Assembly (NCBI RefSeq): GCF_014284305.1 | Contig: NZ_JACOFW010000024.1 | Location: forward strand, 1-62,627 | Length of the DNA: 62,627 bases | Direction of reading: 5' to 3' | From: Affinundibacterium seohonense | GTDB lineage: Bacteria > Pseudomonadota > Gammaproteobacteria > Burkholderiales > Burkholderiaceae_D | Shown: positions 18,544-27,851 of the stretch, piece by piece | Numbering within the stretch: the stretch's first letter is position 1 | Layout of the letters: the number at the start of each line of letters is the position of its first letter | Notes under the pieces: generated by a model | The model's database searches: none | What the model was told of the DNA's origin: nothing | Seen by the model: only the letters and a program-made list of their open reading frames with translations | Made by a program: the position numbers and the translations under genes

Positions 18544-19130
18544 CTTAATTTTTTTAGTAATTCTTGCAGCGCAAGCGCGCGATGTGACAAAACATTTTTC
18601 TTGACTGAGTCTAACTCTGCGACCGTTTTACCAAACTCTGGCAGATAAAAATAAGGGTCATATCCGAAACCGCCAGTGCCTCTAGCCTGGTCAATTATTT
18701 CGCCTTGCCAGCGCCCGTCTGCAATCACGGGTTGCGGATCATGAGCAGATCTCACATACACTAGCACGCAATAATAATAGGCCGAACGATCGGTTTGTTG
18801 ACTAAGGGAAGCAATCAATTTTTCATTGTTTCGCAAATCTGACTTTGGTTCCCCTGCAAATCGCGCCGAATGTACGCCCGGCGCACCTCCTAACGCGCTC
18901 ACACAAATACCAGAATCATCAGCGATCGCGGGCAAACCAGTCAGCGCAGAAGCATGTCTGGCTTTCGCCAAAGCATTCTCAACAAAGGTGAAAAATGGCT
19001 CCTCTGCGTCAGGCACACCGAGTTCTGCTTGTGCATGCAAATCCATATCCAAAGACTGAAGAATCTGCTGAAATTCTTTGAGTTTGCCTGCATTATTAGA
19101 GGCTAGTACGATTTTTTGTTTCATGGTCAT
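18540..19130 (-). CDS. rdgB: Non-canonical purine NTP pyrophosphatase RdgB/HAM1
   Basis: 196-residue house-cleaning enzyme that hydrolyses dITP, ITP and XTP to monophosphates and keeps them out of DNA and RNA. Family motifs SNNAGKLKEF near the N-terminus, ADDSGICV, HSARFAGE and GFGYDPYFYLPE are all present and the length is standard. Start ATG 19130 is used; ATG 19124 two codons later is equally plausible. The gene is 17 bases after rph and overlaps hemW by four bases, so the three form one operon. Confidence 0.95.
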   Translation of the reverse strand: MTMKQKIVLASNNAGKLKEFQQILQSLDMDLHAQAELGVPDAEEPFFTFVENALAKARHASALTGLPAIADDSGICVSALGGAPGVHSARFAGEPKSDLRNNEKLIASLSQQTDRSAYYYCVLVYVRSAHDPQPVIADGRWQGEIIDQARGTGGFGYDPYFYLPEFGKTVAELDSVKKNVLSHRALALQELLKKLR

Positions 19131-19147
19131 TGAATGCTAACTCACCA

Positions 19148-19885
19148 TTAGATAGCCAGTGCTTGCTTCTGCTTAGTAATAATCTCTGCAATTCCTGCTT
19201 GAGCCAAATCTAGTAATTGATTCAGAGCCTGCCGATCGAATGCGACGCCTTCGGCTGTTCCCTGGACTTCAATAAAATGTCCTTTATCGTCCATGACGAC
19301 ATTCATGTCAGTGTCACAATCAGAATCTTCCAAATAGTCGAGATCGAGCACCGGAACCCCCTTAAAAACACCAACCGATATCGCTGCAATAAATTGCTTG
19401 ACCGGAATGGCGCTAATCACGCCCTGCGCTTGCAATTTTGCGAAAGCATCATAGGCTGCAACCATCGCACCAGAAATCGCCGCGGTGCGCGTCCCACCAT
19501 CGGCTTGAATGACATCACAATCCAAATGCAAAGTGCGCTCACCAAAACTCTCTAAGTCAAATGCTGCACGCAATGAACGACCAATTAAACGTTGAATCTC
19601 TTGGGTACGACCAGATTGTTTACCCTTTGCCGCCTCGCGATCCATACGCGTATGAGTCGAGCGTGGCAACATGCCATATTCAGCAGTTAACCATCCCTGC
19701 CCTTTCCCCTTTAAAAAGCCGGGCACTTTGTCTTCAATCGACGCAGTACAAATCACTTTCGTATCGCCGAACTCGACCAACACTGAGCCCTCGGCATGCT
19801 TGGTAAATTGACGTGTTAACGTAATTTGGCGTAAAGCATTGGCAGCTCGTCCGCTCGGACGCGCTACATTTGAAACTTCTGACAT
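19148..19885 (-). CDS. rph: Ribonuclease PH
   Basis: 245-residue phosphorolytic 3'-5' exoribonuclease that trims the 3' ends of tRNA precursors. The N-terminal [40 protein letters not shown] region (written here in outline), [18 protein letters not shown] and [16 protein letters not shown] with the phosphate/metal-binding residues are characteristic, and the length is typical. It begins four bases after the PP2C stop codon and leads into rdgB, so it is probably read from a promoter further upstream with the phosphatase. Confidence 0.95.
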   Translation of the reverse strand: MSEVSNVARPSGRAANALRQITLTRQFTKHAEGSVLVEFGDTKVICTASIEDKVPGFLKGKGQGWLTAEYGMLPRSTHTRMDREAAKGKQSGRTQEIQRLIGRSLRAAFDLESFGERTLHLDCDVIQADGGTRTAAISGAMVAAYDAFAKLQAQGVISAIPVKQFIAAISVGVFKGVPVLDLDYLEDSDCDTDMNVVMDDKGHFIEVQGTAEGVAFDRQALNQLLDLAQAGIAEIITKQKQALAI

Positions 19886-19889
19886 AGAT

Positions 19890-20825
19890 TTAACTCTTAT
19901 TTGTTAATTTGGTGGAATTGTGAATCGCATTGCGAATTTCATCGATGGCTTTCTCGATCTCTTCGTCGTTGAAGATATCGCCATCGCTTGTATCCTCTTC
20001 ACCATCCATAGGCACTTGTATCGTGGTAGCGATGGAGCCAATAGGTAGTGTATTGGTAGAAATAATAGAAGAATTTTGGAGAATATCATTACCCTCCCAC
20101 ATCATTGCTAAGGCAGTCGCATTATCCCCCTGACGACCAGCGATCTCTACCGCCGAACGTACCAACTCGGGAATTGCTCGTACGATGGTTTGCTCATGTA
20201 ATCGTTGCGCCAGCATATGGTCAGGCAAGACGCCCCATAAGCCATCGGAGCACATCAAAATGACATCGCCCGCTTGCAATGATGCACGTCGAGATAATTC
20301 AACAATCGGCGCATTTGGCGCGCCGAGACAATTAAATAACTTGTTTCGGTCTGGATGCGTATTGCGCTCCGAAGGATCAACTTTACCTTGTTCGATCAAA
20401 GTTTCTAAGCGTGAGTGATCTTTGGTGCGTAACAAAATTTGTCCATCGCGCATCCAATACAAACGCGAGTCACCACAATGCGCCCAATACGCATTGCCAT
20501 TCTGAATCAGACAAGCAACGATCGTGGTCCGTGGTGTTTCAGGTAGATTTTTAAGTTGGCGAAAACGATGAATTTCGTTATGCGCTGCCAGAAAACCTTT
20601 TTCCAAAAAGCGTTCAGGCTTATCAATCATAGGATGCGCCTGTTTCTGAAATAGACTGCCTATGGTTTGCATGGCGATCGTCGCCGCCATTTCGCCCATA
20701 ATATGCCCACCCATGCCATCGGCTAACAACAACAAAATCGCATCACGGGTAAAACTATAGCCCATCCGATCTTGGTTAACCTTACGTCCGCCGATGTGAC
20801 TCTCTTGATAGACTGAGAAGCGCAT
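19890..20825 (-). CDS. PP2C-family Ser/Thr protein phosphatase
   Basis: Metal-dependent cytosolic phosphatase of 311 residues. The PP2C motifs are in order: NQDR (17-20), LLADGMGGH (about 33-41), [17 protein letters not shown] and [10 protein letters not shown], which hold the Mn/Mg-binding Asp residues. The C-terminal 60 residues are acidic and probably flexible. It lies 74 bases downstream of a Ser/Thr kinase gene on the same strand, the usual arrangement for a kinase and its opposing phosphatase. The operon continues with rph, rdgB and hemW. Targets are unknown. Confidence 0.92.
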   Translation of the reverse strand: MRFSVYQESHIGGRKVNQDRMGYSFTRDAILLLLADGMGGHIMGEMAATIAMQTIGSLFQKQAHPMIDKPERFLEKGFLAAHNEIHRFRQLKNLPETPRTTIVACLIQNGNAYWAHCGDSRLYWMRDGQILLRTKDHSRLETLIEQGKVDPSERNTHPDRNKLFNCLGAPNAPIVELSRRASLQAGDVILMCSDGLWGVLPDHMLAQRLHEQTIVRAIPELVRSAVEIAGRQGDNATALAMMWEGNDILQNSSIISTNTLPIGSIATTIQVPMDGEEDTSDGDIFNDEEIEKAIDEIRNAIHNSTKLTNKS

Positions 20826-20899
20826 AAATTTTATTGTTTCAAGTATGAGTTAGTTCAAAAAATCATTAGACCACATCAAGTCTTCAAAGTGGTTCAAAA

Positions 20900-21913
20900 T
20901 CAGGAAATCGTATCTTCTTGTATCGTCGTAAAATCTTTGTCATCCACGCTCTTGTTTCCTTTGCCAAGCAAGGATGACACTTTCAGTTTTGCACGCTCAA
21001 AAAAGCCAACTTCACGTTGTGGCGGTGCCTTTGTACTCAAGGCCTTTTGTAAGGCAAATACACTTTGCGGGCGCTCCATAGGATCTAATTTTAAGCACAT
21101 ACGCACAACATCAATCAACTCTGCCGAGTAAGTTCCTTCGAGTCGCTTGTAATGTGCTTCCATTTTATCGTTGGTCTTACGTTGGTCCGCCGGTTGTGGC
21201 GGTGCGCCCACCATACAAGCAAACATAGAGGCACCTATACTATAAATATCTGTCCAAGGCCCTAAATTACTATTTTTCACATAGAGTTCGGGTCCTGCAA
21301 AGCCTGGCGTATACATTGGATAGAGTTTAGGCATATCGGTCTTCAAAGTTTGGCGTGCAGCGCCAAAATCGAGCAATATCGGTGTGCCATCCATACGCAA
21401 GTAGATATTTGCAGGCTTTAAATCCAAATGCAGCAGCTTATTGGTATGCACTTCACGCAAGCCATTCATGACCAGATTAAACATTTTTCGAATAAAGCGC
21501 TCAGAAACCAAAGGCTTTTCGCCCTTATCGCGACGCCGAAGGATGTGCTCTTGCAATGAACGCCCTGATTCATAGGCCATCACCATGTACACGGTTTCGT
21601 TCGCGCGGAAAAAATTGATAACACTGACGACATTGGGATGCGAGATCCGCGCCAATGCTCGACCTTCCTCAAAAAAACACTTTAGTCCTATGCGATAGAC
21701 TGGGAAATTTTCTGCAGAAATTGCCGGAACTAACTCACCTGTTTGCCGTAAAGCTAACGAACTGGGCAAATACTCTTTGATTGCCACCGCATTTCCATCT
21801 TCATCCGAAGCCAGATAAACAATACTAAAGCCACCAGAGGCAATTTTCTTTACAATACGGTACCCGGCGATTTCTAAGCCGTCCGGCAAAGGTGCGTTAT
21901 TTTGTGCTGCCAT
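20900..21913 (-). CDS. Hanks-type Ser/Thr protein kinase
   Basis: 337-residue cytosolic kinase. Gly-rich loop IASGGFSIVY (about 24-33), ATP-binding Lys46 in VAIKEYL, catalytic loop LHLDLKPANI, and Mg-binding DFGAA are present. The catalytic loop reads HLD rather than HRD, making this a non-RD type kinase that may not need activation-loop phosphorylation. No transmembrane or PASTA region follows the kinase domain. Start ATG 21913 puts the first beta strand where expected; a longer frame from 21976 is unsupported. It is paired with the PP2C phosphatase downstream and diverges from yicC. Confidence 0.92.
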   Translation of the reverse strand: MAAQNNAPLPDGLEIAGYRIVKKIASGGFSIVYLASDEDGNAVAIKEYLPSSLALRQTGELVPAISAENFPVYRIGLKCFFEEGRALARISHPNVVSVINFFRANETVYMVMAYESGRSLQEHILRRRDKGEKPLVSERFIRKMFNLVMNGLREVHTNKLLHLDLKPANIYLRMDGTPILLDFGAARQTLKTDMPKLYPMYTPGFAGPELYVKNSNLGPWTDIYSIGASMFACMVGAPPQPADQRKTNDKMEAHYKRLEGTYSAELIDVVRMCLKLDPMERPQSVFALQKALSTKAPPQREVGFFERAKLKVSSLLGKGNKSVDDKDFTTIQEDTIS

Positions 21914-22062
21914 AATAAATGTGGTCCCACTTAGAAAAATAGCTGATGGTTTATTGTATGCATTGTACAGTGTCACTTTTGCAGCATTAAGAATTACCCG
22001 GCAAATTGTGATTTAAATAATCCACAATTCGCATAATCGCAACACGAAATAAAGGAATTCAA

Positions 22063-22980
22063 TTGAGCATCTTTAGCATGACTGGCTACGCTACCAGTAC
22101 CAAAGAAACTGAGAACGGCACAATAACAATCGAAGTGAAGAGTGTCAATTCACGTTTTCTCGATCTACAGTTCCGCATCAATGACGAATTTCGCTCTATC
22201 GAACCACTATTTCGCGATGCACTGACCAAAAAACTCACGCGAGGCAAAGTGGAATGTCGCTTCAGCTTCGGCAAAAAAAGCGGTGAAGACCAACAAAAAT
22301 CATTGAACCAAACGGTCTTGCGTCAACTAAAAGAGTTCCAAACAGACTTAAAGATGCATTTTCCAACCGCAACGGAATTTTCGGTGAACGACCTACTACG
22401 TTGGCCTGGCGTGATTGAAGAAGCGGAAATCAGTTCTGAACATTTACAAGAAACCATCACATCGGTCATCGATTTAACAATCCAAGAATTCATCGCCAGT
22501 CGTGAACGCGAAGGTGCTGCGTTGGCGGCAGTGCTTCTGCGCTGCGTAGATGACATGGATGCTATTGTTTTGCGGATCACGCCTTTATTACCCTTAGTTT
22601 TACAACAGTTCCAACAAAAGTCTATTAATCGTTTAGAAGAAGCACTTGGTCTGGCCTTGGATAAACCTGATTTAAGTAATGCGCCTAGCATTTCTCGTGA
22701 TGAAGTTTTGGACAGAATTCGTCAAGAAGTCACCATGTACGGCATTCGTATCGATGTCAACGAAGAATTAGCGCGTCTATCTGGCCATTTGAATGAAACG
22801 CGCCAGATTCTCAAAAAAGGCGGTCAAGTTGGAAAACGTTTAGATTTTATGATGCAAGAATTGAACCGTGAAGCCAATACCTTAGGATCAAAAGCCGCGC
22901 TCAAAGAACTAGCCGATGCGTCTATGGAACTAAAATTATTGATTGAACAGATGCGAGAGCAGGTTCAAAATCTCGAATAA
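22063..22980 (+). CDS. yicC: YicC/YloC family endoribonuclease-like protein
   Basis: 305-residue cytosolic protein of the YicC family, with the N-terminal SMTGYA motif and the C-terminal region [20 protein letters not shown] that define it. Homologues have been reported to act as ribonucleases. Start TTG 22063 is preferred because AAAGGA lies 6-7 bases upstream; ATG 22078 has no such site. It leads the run yicC-gmk-rpoZ-spoT, a conserved neighbourhood in Proteobacteria, and diverges from the kinase gene. Confidence 0.92.
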   Translation: MSIFSMTGYATSTKETENGTITIEVKSVNSRFLDLQFRINDEFRSIEPLFRDALTKKLTRGKVECRFSFGKKSGEDQQKSLNQTVLRQLKEFQTDLKMHFPTATEFSVNDLLRWPGVIEEAEISSEHLQETITSVIDLTIQEFIASREREGAALAAVLLRCVDDMDAIVLRITPLLPLVLQQFQQKSINRLEEALGLALDKPDLSNAPSISRDEVLDRIRQEVTMYGIRIDVNEELARLSGHLNETRQILKKGGQVGKRLDFMMQELNREANTLGSKAALKELADASMELKLLIEQMREQVQNLE

Positions 22981-23045
22981 AGAGCATCTGGTTAGATGCA
23001 AAATTATGTTTTATTTTCAAAGAAAACCTTTTTGGGCGAGTTGAT

Positions 23046-23693
23046 ATGTCACCTCACACGTTTACTTCTGGCAGTCTTTTTATGGTGTCGGCCCCTTCGG
23101 GCGCGGGCAAATCATCTCTAGTCAATGGACTTTTAAAGCTAGAACCAAAACTCAAATTATCTATCTCTTTCACCACCAGACCTCCGAGACCTGGCGAAGA
23201 AAACGGTCGTGAATACCATTTCATTACGCCAGAAGATTTTTTGATCCGAAAAAATCGCGGTGAATTTTTAGAATTCGCAGAAGTCCACGGCAATTACTAT
23301 GGCACCTCAAAAATCTTGATTCAAGAAGCCATGGCAGCGGGCACAGATATTTTATTGGAAATAGACTGGCAAGGCGCGCAACAGGTTAAAAAACAATTTC
23401 CCTATGTCGCCAGCATTTTTATTTTGCCGCCCTCAATTGAAGCATTAGAAGAACGCTTAAATAAACGTGGTCAAGACGCGCCGGAGATCATCACCAGAAG
23501 GATTTTAGCGGCTGGAGGTGAAATGGCGCACGCTCCAGAGTTCGAATATGTTATCATCAACCAAGATTTTGATTTAGCTCTATCAGAATTGAGTGCTATC
23601 GTTAAAGCCACTCGCTGCCGAACCTCGCAACAAACTGTGCGCAATGCTGCAGTATTCAAGCAACTAGGCATACAAATCAATACCACGTTCTAA
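23046..23693 (+). CDS. gmk: Guanylate kinase
   Basis: 215-residue enzyme that phosphorylates GMP to GDP. The P-loop [12 protein letters not shown] (residues 14-25), the GMP-binding [13 protein letters not shown] [29 protein letters not shown] and [12 protein letters not shown] are conserved. Its position before rpoZ and spoT ties guanine nucleotide supply to the (p)ppGpp enzyme in one neighbourhood. Confidence 0.96.
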   Translation: MSPHTFTSGSLFMVSAPSGAGKSSLVNGLLKLEPKLKLSISFTTRPPRPGEENGREYHFITPEDFLIRKNRGEFLEFAEVHGNYYGTSKILIQEAMAAGTDILLEIDWQGAQQVKKQFPYVASIFILPPSIEALEERLNKRGQDAPEIITRRILAAGGEMAHAPEFEYVIINQDFDLALSELSAIVKATRCRTSQQTVRNAAVFKQLGIQINTTF

Positions 23694-23702
23694 GGAAATA
23701 TC

Positions 23703-23906
23703 ATGGCTCGCATTACCGTTGAAGACTCTCTCAAACAAATTCCAAATCGCTTCCAATTGACGCTGTGCGCAACATATCGTGCACGCCAATTGTTGCAAGG
23801 TCACACACCAAAAGTCGAAGCAAAAAACAAACCAACAGTCGTTGCTTTACGCGAAATTGCTGAAGGTAAAATCGGCATTGAAATGTTGAAAAAAGTTCCA
23901 TTCTAA
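23703..23906 (+). CDS. rpoZ: RNA polymerase omega subunit
   Basis: 67-residue subunit that helps assemble and stabilise RNA polymerase and contributes to ppGpp binding. [26 protein letters not shown] and [12 protein letters not shown] are the conserved omega helices. It starts nine bases after gmk with AAGGA just upstream, and precedes spoT. Confidence 0.96.
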   Translation: MARITVEDSLKQIPNRFQLTLCATYRARQLLQGHTPKVEAKNKPTVVALREIAEGKIGIEMLKKVPF

Positions 23907-23949
23907 TTGCGTAGCGCGGCTAACGTGAAACGGCTAAAGATAACAAGAT

Positions 23950-26250
23950 ATGAATGTGCAAGACGACAAATTATCCATCGCCAACGCCACAACAGCCGCG
24001 CTAAATCCACCGGTTGAAGCTAATCCTAGCCCGCAACAAAGTAGTAAGAAAAACCGCATCAATACTCACTCCCCGGCATTACCCAGCACAAATACTGCGG
24101 TCGCCTCAATTACCGCACTGACAAACCGCCTCGCCGACTATCTGACACCAGCGGATCTAAAGCAAGTCAAAGAAGCCTACCGATTTTCTGACGAAATGCA
24201 TCTAGGGCAAGTTCGCAAATCAGGCGAACCTTATATTTCGCACCCAATTGCGGTAGCGGAGATATGCGCAGAATGGAAATTAGATGTGCAAGCGATTATG
24301 GCGGCCTTGTTGCATGACGTCATGGAAGATCAAGACGTAAAAAAAGAAGAATTAATTGAACGTTTTGGTGCTCCCGTTGCAGCGCTGGTCGATGGCTTAT
24401 CGAAGTTAGAAAAAATTGAGTTCCAAAGTCATATCGAAGCACAGGCAGAAAATTTTCGCAAAATGCTGCTGGCGATGGCTCGTGACGTTCGGGTCATTTT
24501 AGTAAAACTCGCTGATCGTCTACACAATATGCGCACCTTAGGTGTCATGTCGCCCGAAAAGCAGAGACGTATCGCTAGCGAAACCATGGAAGTCTATGTG
24601 CCGATTGCCCATCGCTTGGGACTGAACAATATTTATCGCGAATTACAAGACTTATCTTTTGCCCACATTTACCCTCTGCGCTATCGTACGCTTGCCAAGG
24701 CAATTAAAGCAGCACGTGGCAATCGCCGTGAAGTTGTGAATAAAATCATGGCGGCGGTCAAAACAACCTTGGCTGACGCTGGCCTCGAAGCGCAGGTCGA
24801 CGGCCGTGAAAAAACGCTCTATGGCATTTACTGCAAAATGCGTGACAAACAATTGAGCTTTTCTCAGGTCCTCGACATTTACGGTTTCCGAGTGGTAGTC
24901 GACAATTTTCAGAATAGTTATTTTGCGCTCGGCACGCTGCACGCGCTCTATAAGCCTATGCCCGGTAAATTTAAGGACTATATTGCGATTCCTAAATCGA
25001 ACGGCTATCAATCGCTCCACACCACGTTGATTGGTCCATATGGCACGCCAGTTGAATTTCAAATTCGCACAACAGAAATGCATCGGGTCGCCGAATCTGG
25101 GGTGGCTGCACATTGGCTATACAAAAACGAAGATGCCAGTCTGACTGATCTGCAACAGCGTACCCACGCGTGGCTGCAGTCATTACTGGATATTCAAAAA
25201 CAAACTGGCGATTCTGCTGAATTTTTGGAGCACGTTAAGATCGATCTCTTTCCAGATTCTGTCTACGTGTTCACACCAAAGTCGAAGATTTTTGCCCTAC
25301 CACGTGGCGCTACCGCACTAGACTTTGCTTACAATATTCATACTGATATTGGTGATCAAGCGATTGCTACTCGTATCAATAATGAGCCGGTACCGCTACG
25401 AACTGAATTAAAAAATGGCGACATCATTGAAATCATCACCTCGCCAAACTCACGTCCGACGCCGAATTGGCTAACCTATGTCAGAACTGGAAAAGCGCGC
25501 TCTGCCATCCGCCATTATCTTCGCACCATCAATTTGAATGAATCAACCGAGTTAGGCAAACAACTACTCGCACAAGCTTTAGTCTCTTTGCATCTCAACC
25601 CAGAATTACCCGATTCCTTAGTTGACAAACTACTCAACGAATCCAGCGCCAATTCCTTAGAGGAACTACAGACGGATATCGGCATTGGCAAACGCATGGC
25701 AGCTTTAGTTGCACGTCACATTTTAGATTTGGTAGAAAATGATTCACCATCCATTCCTTTCCAGCATATTGGTGATGAAAAACTCAGCAAGCCTGATCCT
25801 GTCATCATCTATGGTAGCGAAGGTGTGTCGGTGCAGCTGTCTCCTTGCTGTTTACCAATCCCTGGCGACAATATTGTCGGTCAACTCAAACGAGATCAAG
25901 GATTGGTCGTTCATAGTAGTGACTGCAAAAATGCCAAACGACTACAAGTCAAAGAACCGGATCGTTGGATCGATGTGACATGGGGTGAAGATTTGAATCG
26001 TCGTTTTGATTGTCGGATTTCTGTGACGGTCAACAACGAGCGTGGTGCCTTAGCGAGAATCGCCGCAGAAATCGGCGAAGCGGATGCCAACATCATTCAT
26101 GTCAATATGGAAGATGGCGAATCTAAAGACATGACCAAGATCCATTTCACGATACAAATTGATGACCGGGTTCACCTCGCACGCATCATCCGCAACGTCA
26201 AACATCTCAACGGTGTCGGCAAGATTCGCCGCGAATACTCTTCAAACTAG
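23950..26250 (+). CDS. spoT: Bifunctional (p)ppGpp synthetase/hydrolase SpoT
   Basis: 766-residue stringent-response enzyme that makes and destroys (p)ppGpp. Domains: a low-complexity N-terminal extension (1-50), HD hydrolase (about 75-200; His98 and His122-Asp123 in LLHDVMED), nucleotidyltransferase (about 260-380), TGS (about 430-495), and C-terminal ACT (about 690-766). The synthetase motif is KFKD at about 340-343 (PGKFKDYIAI), a conservative variant of the RFKD of bifunctional enzymes and not the EXDD of RelA-only enzymes, so both activities are expected. It follows rpoZ by 43 bases and is convergent with greB. Confidence 0.94.
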   Translation: MNVQDDKLSIANATTAALNPPVEANPSPQQSSKKNRINTHSPALPSTNTAVASITALTNRLADYLTPADLKQVKEAYRFSDEMHLGQVRKSGEPYISHPIAVAEICAEWKLDVQAIMAALLHDVMEDQDVKKEELIERFGAPVAALVDGLSKLEKIEFQSHIEAQAENFRKMLLAMARDVRVILVKLADRLHNMRTLGVMSPEKQRRIASETMEVYVPIAHRLGLNNIYRELQDLSFAHIYPLRYRTLAKAIKAARGNRREVVNKIMAAVKTTLADAGLEAQVDGREKTLYGIYCKMRDKQLSFSQVLDIYGFRVVVDNFQNSYFALGTLHALYKPMPGKFKDYIAIPKSNGYQSLHTTLIGPYGTPVEFQIRTTEMHRVAESGVAAHWLYKNEDASLTDLQQRTHAWLQSLLDIQKQTGDSAEFLEHVKIDLFPDSVYVFTPKSKIFALPRGATALDFAYNIHTDIGDQAIATRINNEPVPLRTELKNGDIIEIITSPNSRPTPNWLTYVRTGKARSAIRHYLRTINLNESTELGKQLLAQALVSLHLNPELPDSLVDKLLNESSANSLEELQTDIGIGKRMAALVARHILDLVENDSPSIPFQHIGDEKLSKPDPVIIYGSEGVSVQLSPCCLPIPGDNIVGQLKRDQGLVVHSSDCKNAKRLQVKEPDRWIDVTWGEDLNRRFDCRISVTVNNERGALARIAAEIGEADANIIHVNMEDGESKDMTKIHFTIQIDDRVHLARIIRNVKHLNGVGKIRREYSSN

Positions 26251-26256
26251 TTCTAC

Positions 26257-26811
26257 TCAATTCTTCGCGGGATACTGCACATCCAAAATCACCAATTCAT
26301 CAACACCGTGTGGCGTGCGTAGAGGTACGGCATCGCCTACCCTCGCTTTAGTCAAAGCGCGCGCGACAGGAGAAATCCAGCTAATTTTCCCATTGAGCGG
26401 ATCAAACTCGTCAACACCCACTATCCTCACTTTGGTAACAATACCATCTTGATTTTCGTACTCCACTGTCGCACCGAAAAATACTTGGTCAGTTCCATAA
26501 TGAACAGTAGGATCAACGATTTCGGCTAGGTCTAGTCGTTTAGTCAAAAAACGGATGCGCCGATCAATTTCACGCAAGCGTCGCTTACCATAGATGTAAT
26601 CACCATTTTCTGAACGATCACCATTTGACGCAGCCCAAGACACGATTTTGACCACTTCAGGGCGATCGTTATCAATCAAATTTAACAGCTCGGTTTTCAT
26701 GCGATGATGGCCTTCTGGCGTTAAATAATTTTTTACGCCAGGCGGAATCGGTGGAGCACCAAATTCATCTTCATCATCCTGATCGGTCTCTTTTATAAAC
26801 GCTTTACTCAT
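26257..26811 (-). CDS. greB: Transcription elongation factor GreB
   Basis: 184-residue factor that rescues backtracked RNA polymerase by stimulating cleavage of the nascent RNA. An extra N-terminal segment with DDEDEFG is followed by the Gre coiled coil (NYLTPEGHHRMKTEL ... SENGDYIYGKRRLREIDRRIRFL, in outline) and the globular C-terminal domain ending LDVQYPAKN. The GDYIYGK stretch marks GreB rather than GreA. The stop is six bases from the spoT stop on the other strand. Confidence 0.93.
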   Translation of the reverse strand: MSKAFIKETDQDDEDEFGAPPIPPGVKNYLTPEGHHRMKTELLNLIDNDRPEVVKIVSWAASNGDRSENGDYIYGKRRLREIDRRIRFLTKRLDLAEIVDPTVHYGTDQVFFGATVEYENQDGIVTKVRIVGVDEFDPLNGKISWISPVARALTKARVGDAVPLRTPHGVDELVILDVQYPAKN

Positions 26812-27107
26812 AGTCTGACCATATCAAAAAAATCATGCGGGAGACAGATTTTACTCCCTTCCTGCGCTGCAAGATTAATTCAGTTATTTGGTTCCAGCTA
26901 ACGGGATTAAGATCCACCAGCTCTGGCTCAAAAAATGATCACGACACAATCCCACTTGCCAAAACTACGCAAAAAATTTCTACTTTACTTATTGGTACTT
27001 TATTTCCTATTTGCATCATGCAATAATGCTTTGCAAACAGTTAGCGACCTTATTCGCATCAACCACTGTTTGGATTACCAACCAATCACTAAGCAGAAAG
27101 ATCTTGC
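26812..27107. other. Divergent intergenic region, greB / response regulator
   Basis: About 300 bases without a supported gene. A plus-strand frame here (from 26935) runs into the next gene in another phase and has no ribosome site or family resemblance. No clear promoter, hairpin or repeat was identified. Confidence 0.5.
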
Positions 27108-27755
27108 ATGTCCGAAAATTCCCGCATCAAATTACTCGTTGTTGACCACCACCCTGTAGTTCGAGCTGGCATCGAGTTTTGGACTCGGGACGAAAATGAT
27201 ATTGCCATCGTCGGTGAAGCAGCCAATGGTCAAGATGCCTTGAAAATTGCAAGACAAATCGAGGTGACAATGATCTTAATGGAAATTGCCCTAAACGATA
27301 GAAATGGCATCGATGTCTTAAAACAGATCAAACGCGAGTTCCCCGGCATCAGTCTCATCATTTTTTCGTCACATCGCGAAGATCAATATGCGATCCGCGC
27401 TCTGAAGGCTGGCGCATCTGGCTTTCTCACCAAGAATGCCTTAGGTGCTGAGCTAATAGGCGCAATAAGGCAAGTTGCCTCTGGACTCAAATTCATCAGT
27501 CCGGACTTAGCGCAAGAAATGGCTAACAATCTCAACAATGAACATGCGAATGAGCCACATAAACTGTTATCAGATCGAGAGTATCAAACCATGATCATGA
27601 TCGCATCAGGAAAAAGTGTTAGCGATATTGCGAAAGAATTATCTCTGTCCGTCAAGACCATCAGTGAATATCGTTCCAGAATTCTCCTGAAGATGAAATT
27701 ACGCCACAATGCAGAGTTAACGCATTATGCAATTAAGAACGAACTGGTAGAATGA
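27108..27755 (+). CDS. NarL/FixJ-type response regulator with atypical receiver
   Basis: 215-residue DNA-binding regulator. The C-terminal LuxR-type helix-turn-helix is intact (LSDREYQTMIMIASGKSVSDIAKELSLS and KTISEYRSRIL, given in parts; about 148-210). The receiver (8-125) is unusual: the acidic pair reads Asp13-His14 (VVDHHPVVR instead of DDHP) and the phosphoacceptor position is Glu59 (LMEIALND instead of LLDIRMP), while Ser and Lys of the switch (FSSH, LTKNA) remain. Glu can mimic phospho-Asp, so the protein may be locked on or respond to another signal. It is followed 96 bases later by a diguanylate cyclase on the same strand. Targets unknown. Confidence 0.9.
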   Translation: MSENSRIKLLVVDHHPVVRAGIEFWTRDENDIAIVGEAANGQDALKIARQIEVTMILMEIALNDRNGIDVLKQIKREFPGISLIIFSSHREDQYAIRALKAGASGFLTKNALGAELIGAIRQVASGLKFISPDLAQEMANNLNNEHANEPHKLLSDREYQTMIMIASGKSVSDIAKELSLSVKTISEYRSRILLKMKLRHNAELTHYAIKNELVE

Positions 27756-27851
27756 TCCGCTAATGCGGTGTCATCAACGACCTTCAATCCCCCCAAGATT
27801 TGCATGGCGTTATGGGATAAGGTAATTCATTGATTTTGCTGAAAGCGTATC

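Noticed and set aside
26935..27159. 74-codon hydrophobic plus-strand frame before the NarL-type regulator.
   Set aside because: It overlaps the regulator start in another frame, lacks a ribosome site and resembles no family I know.
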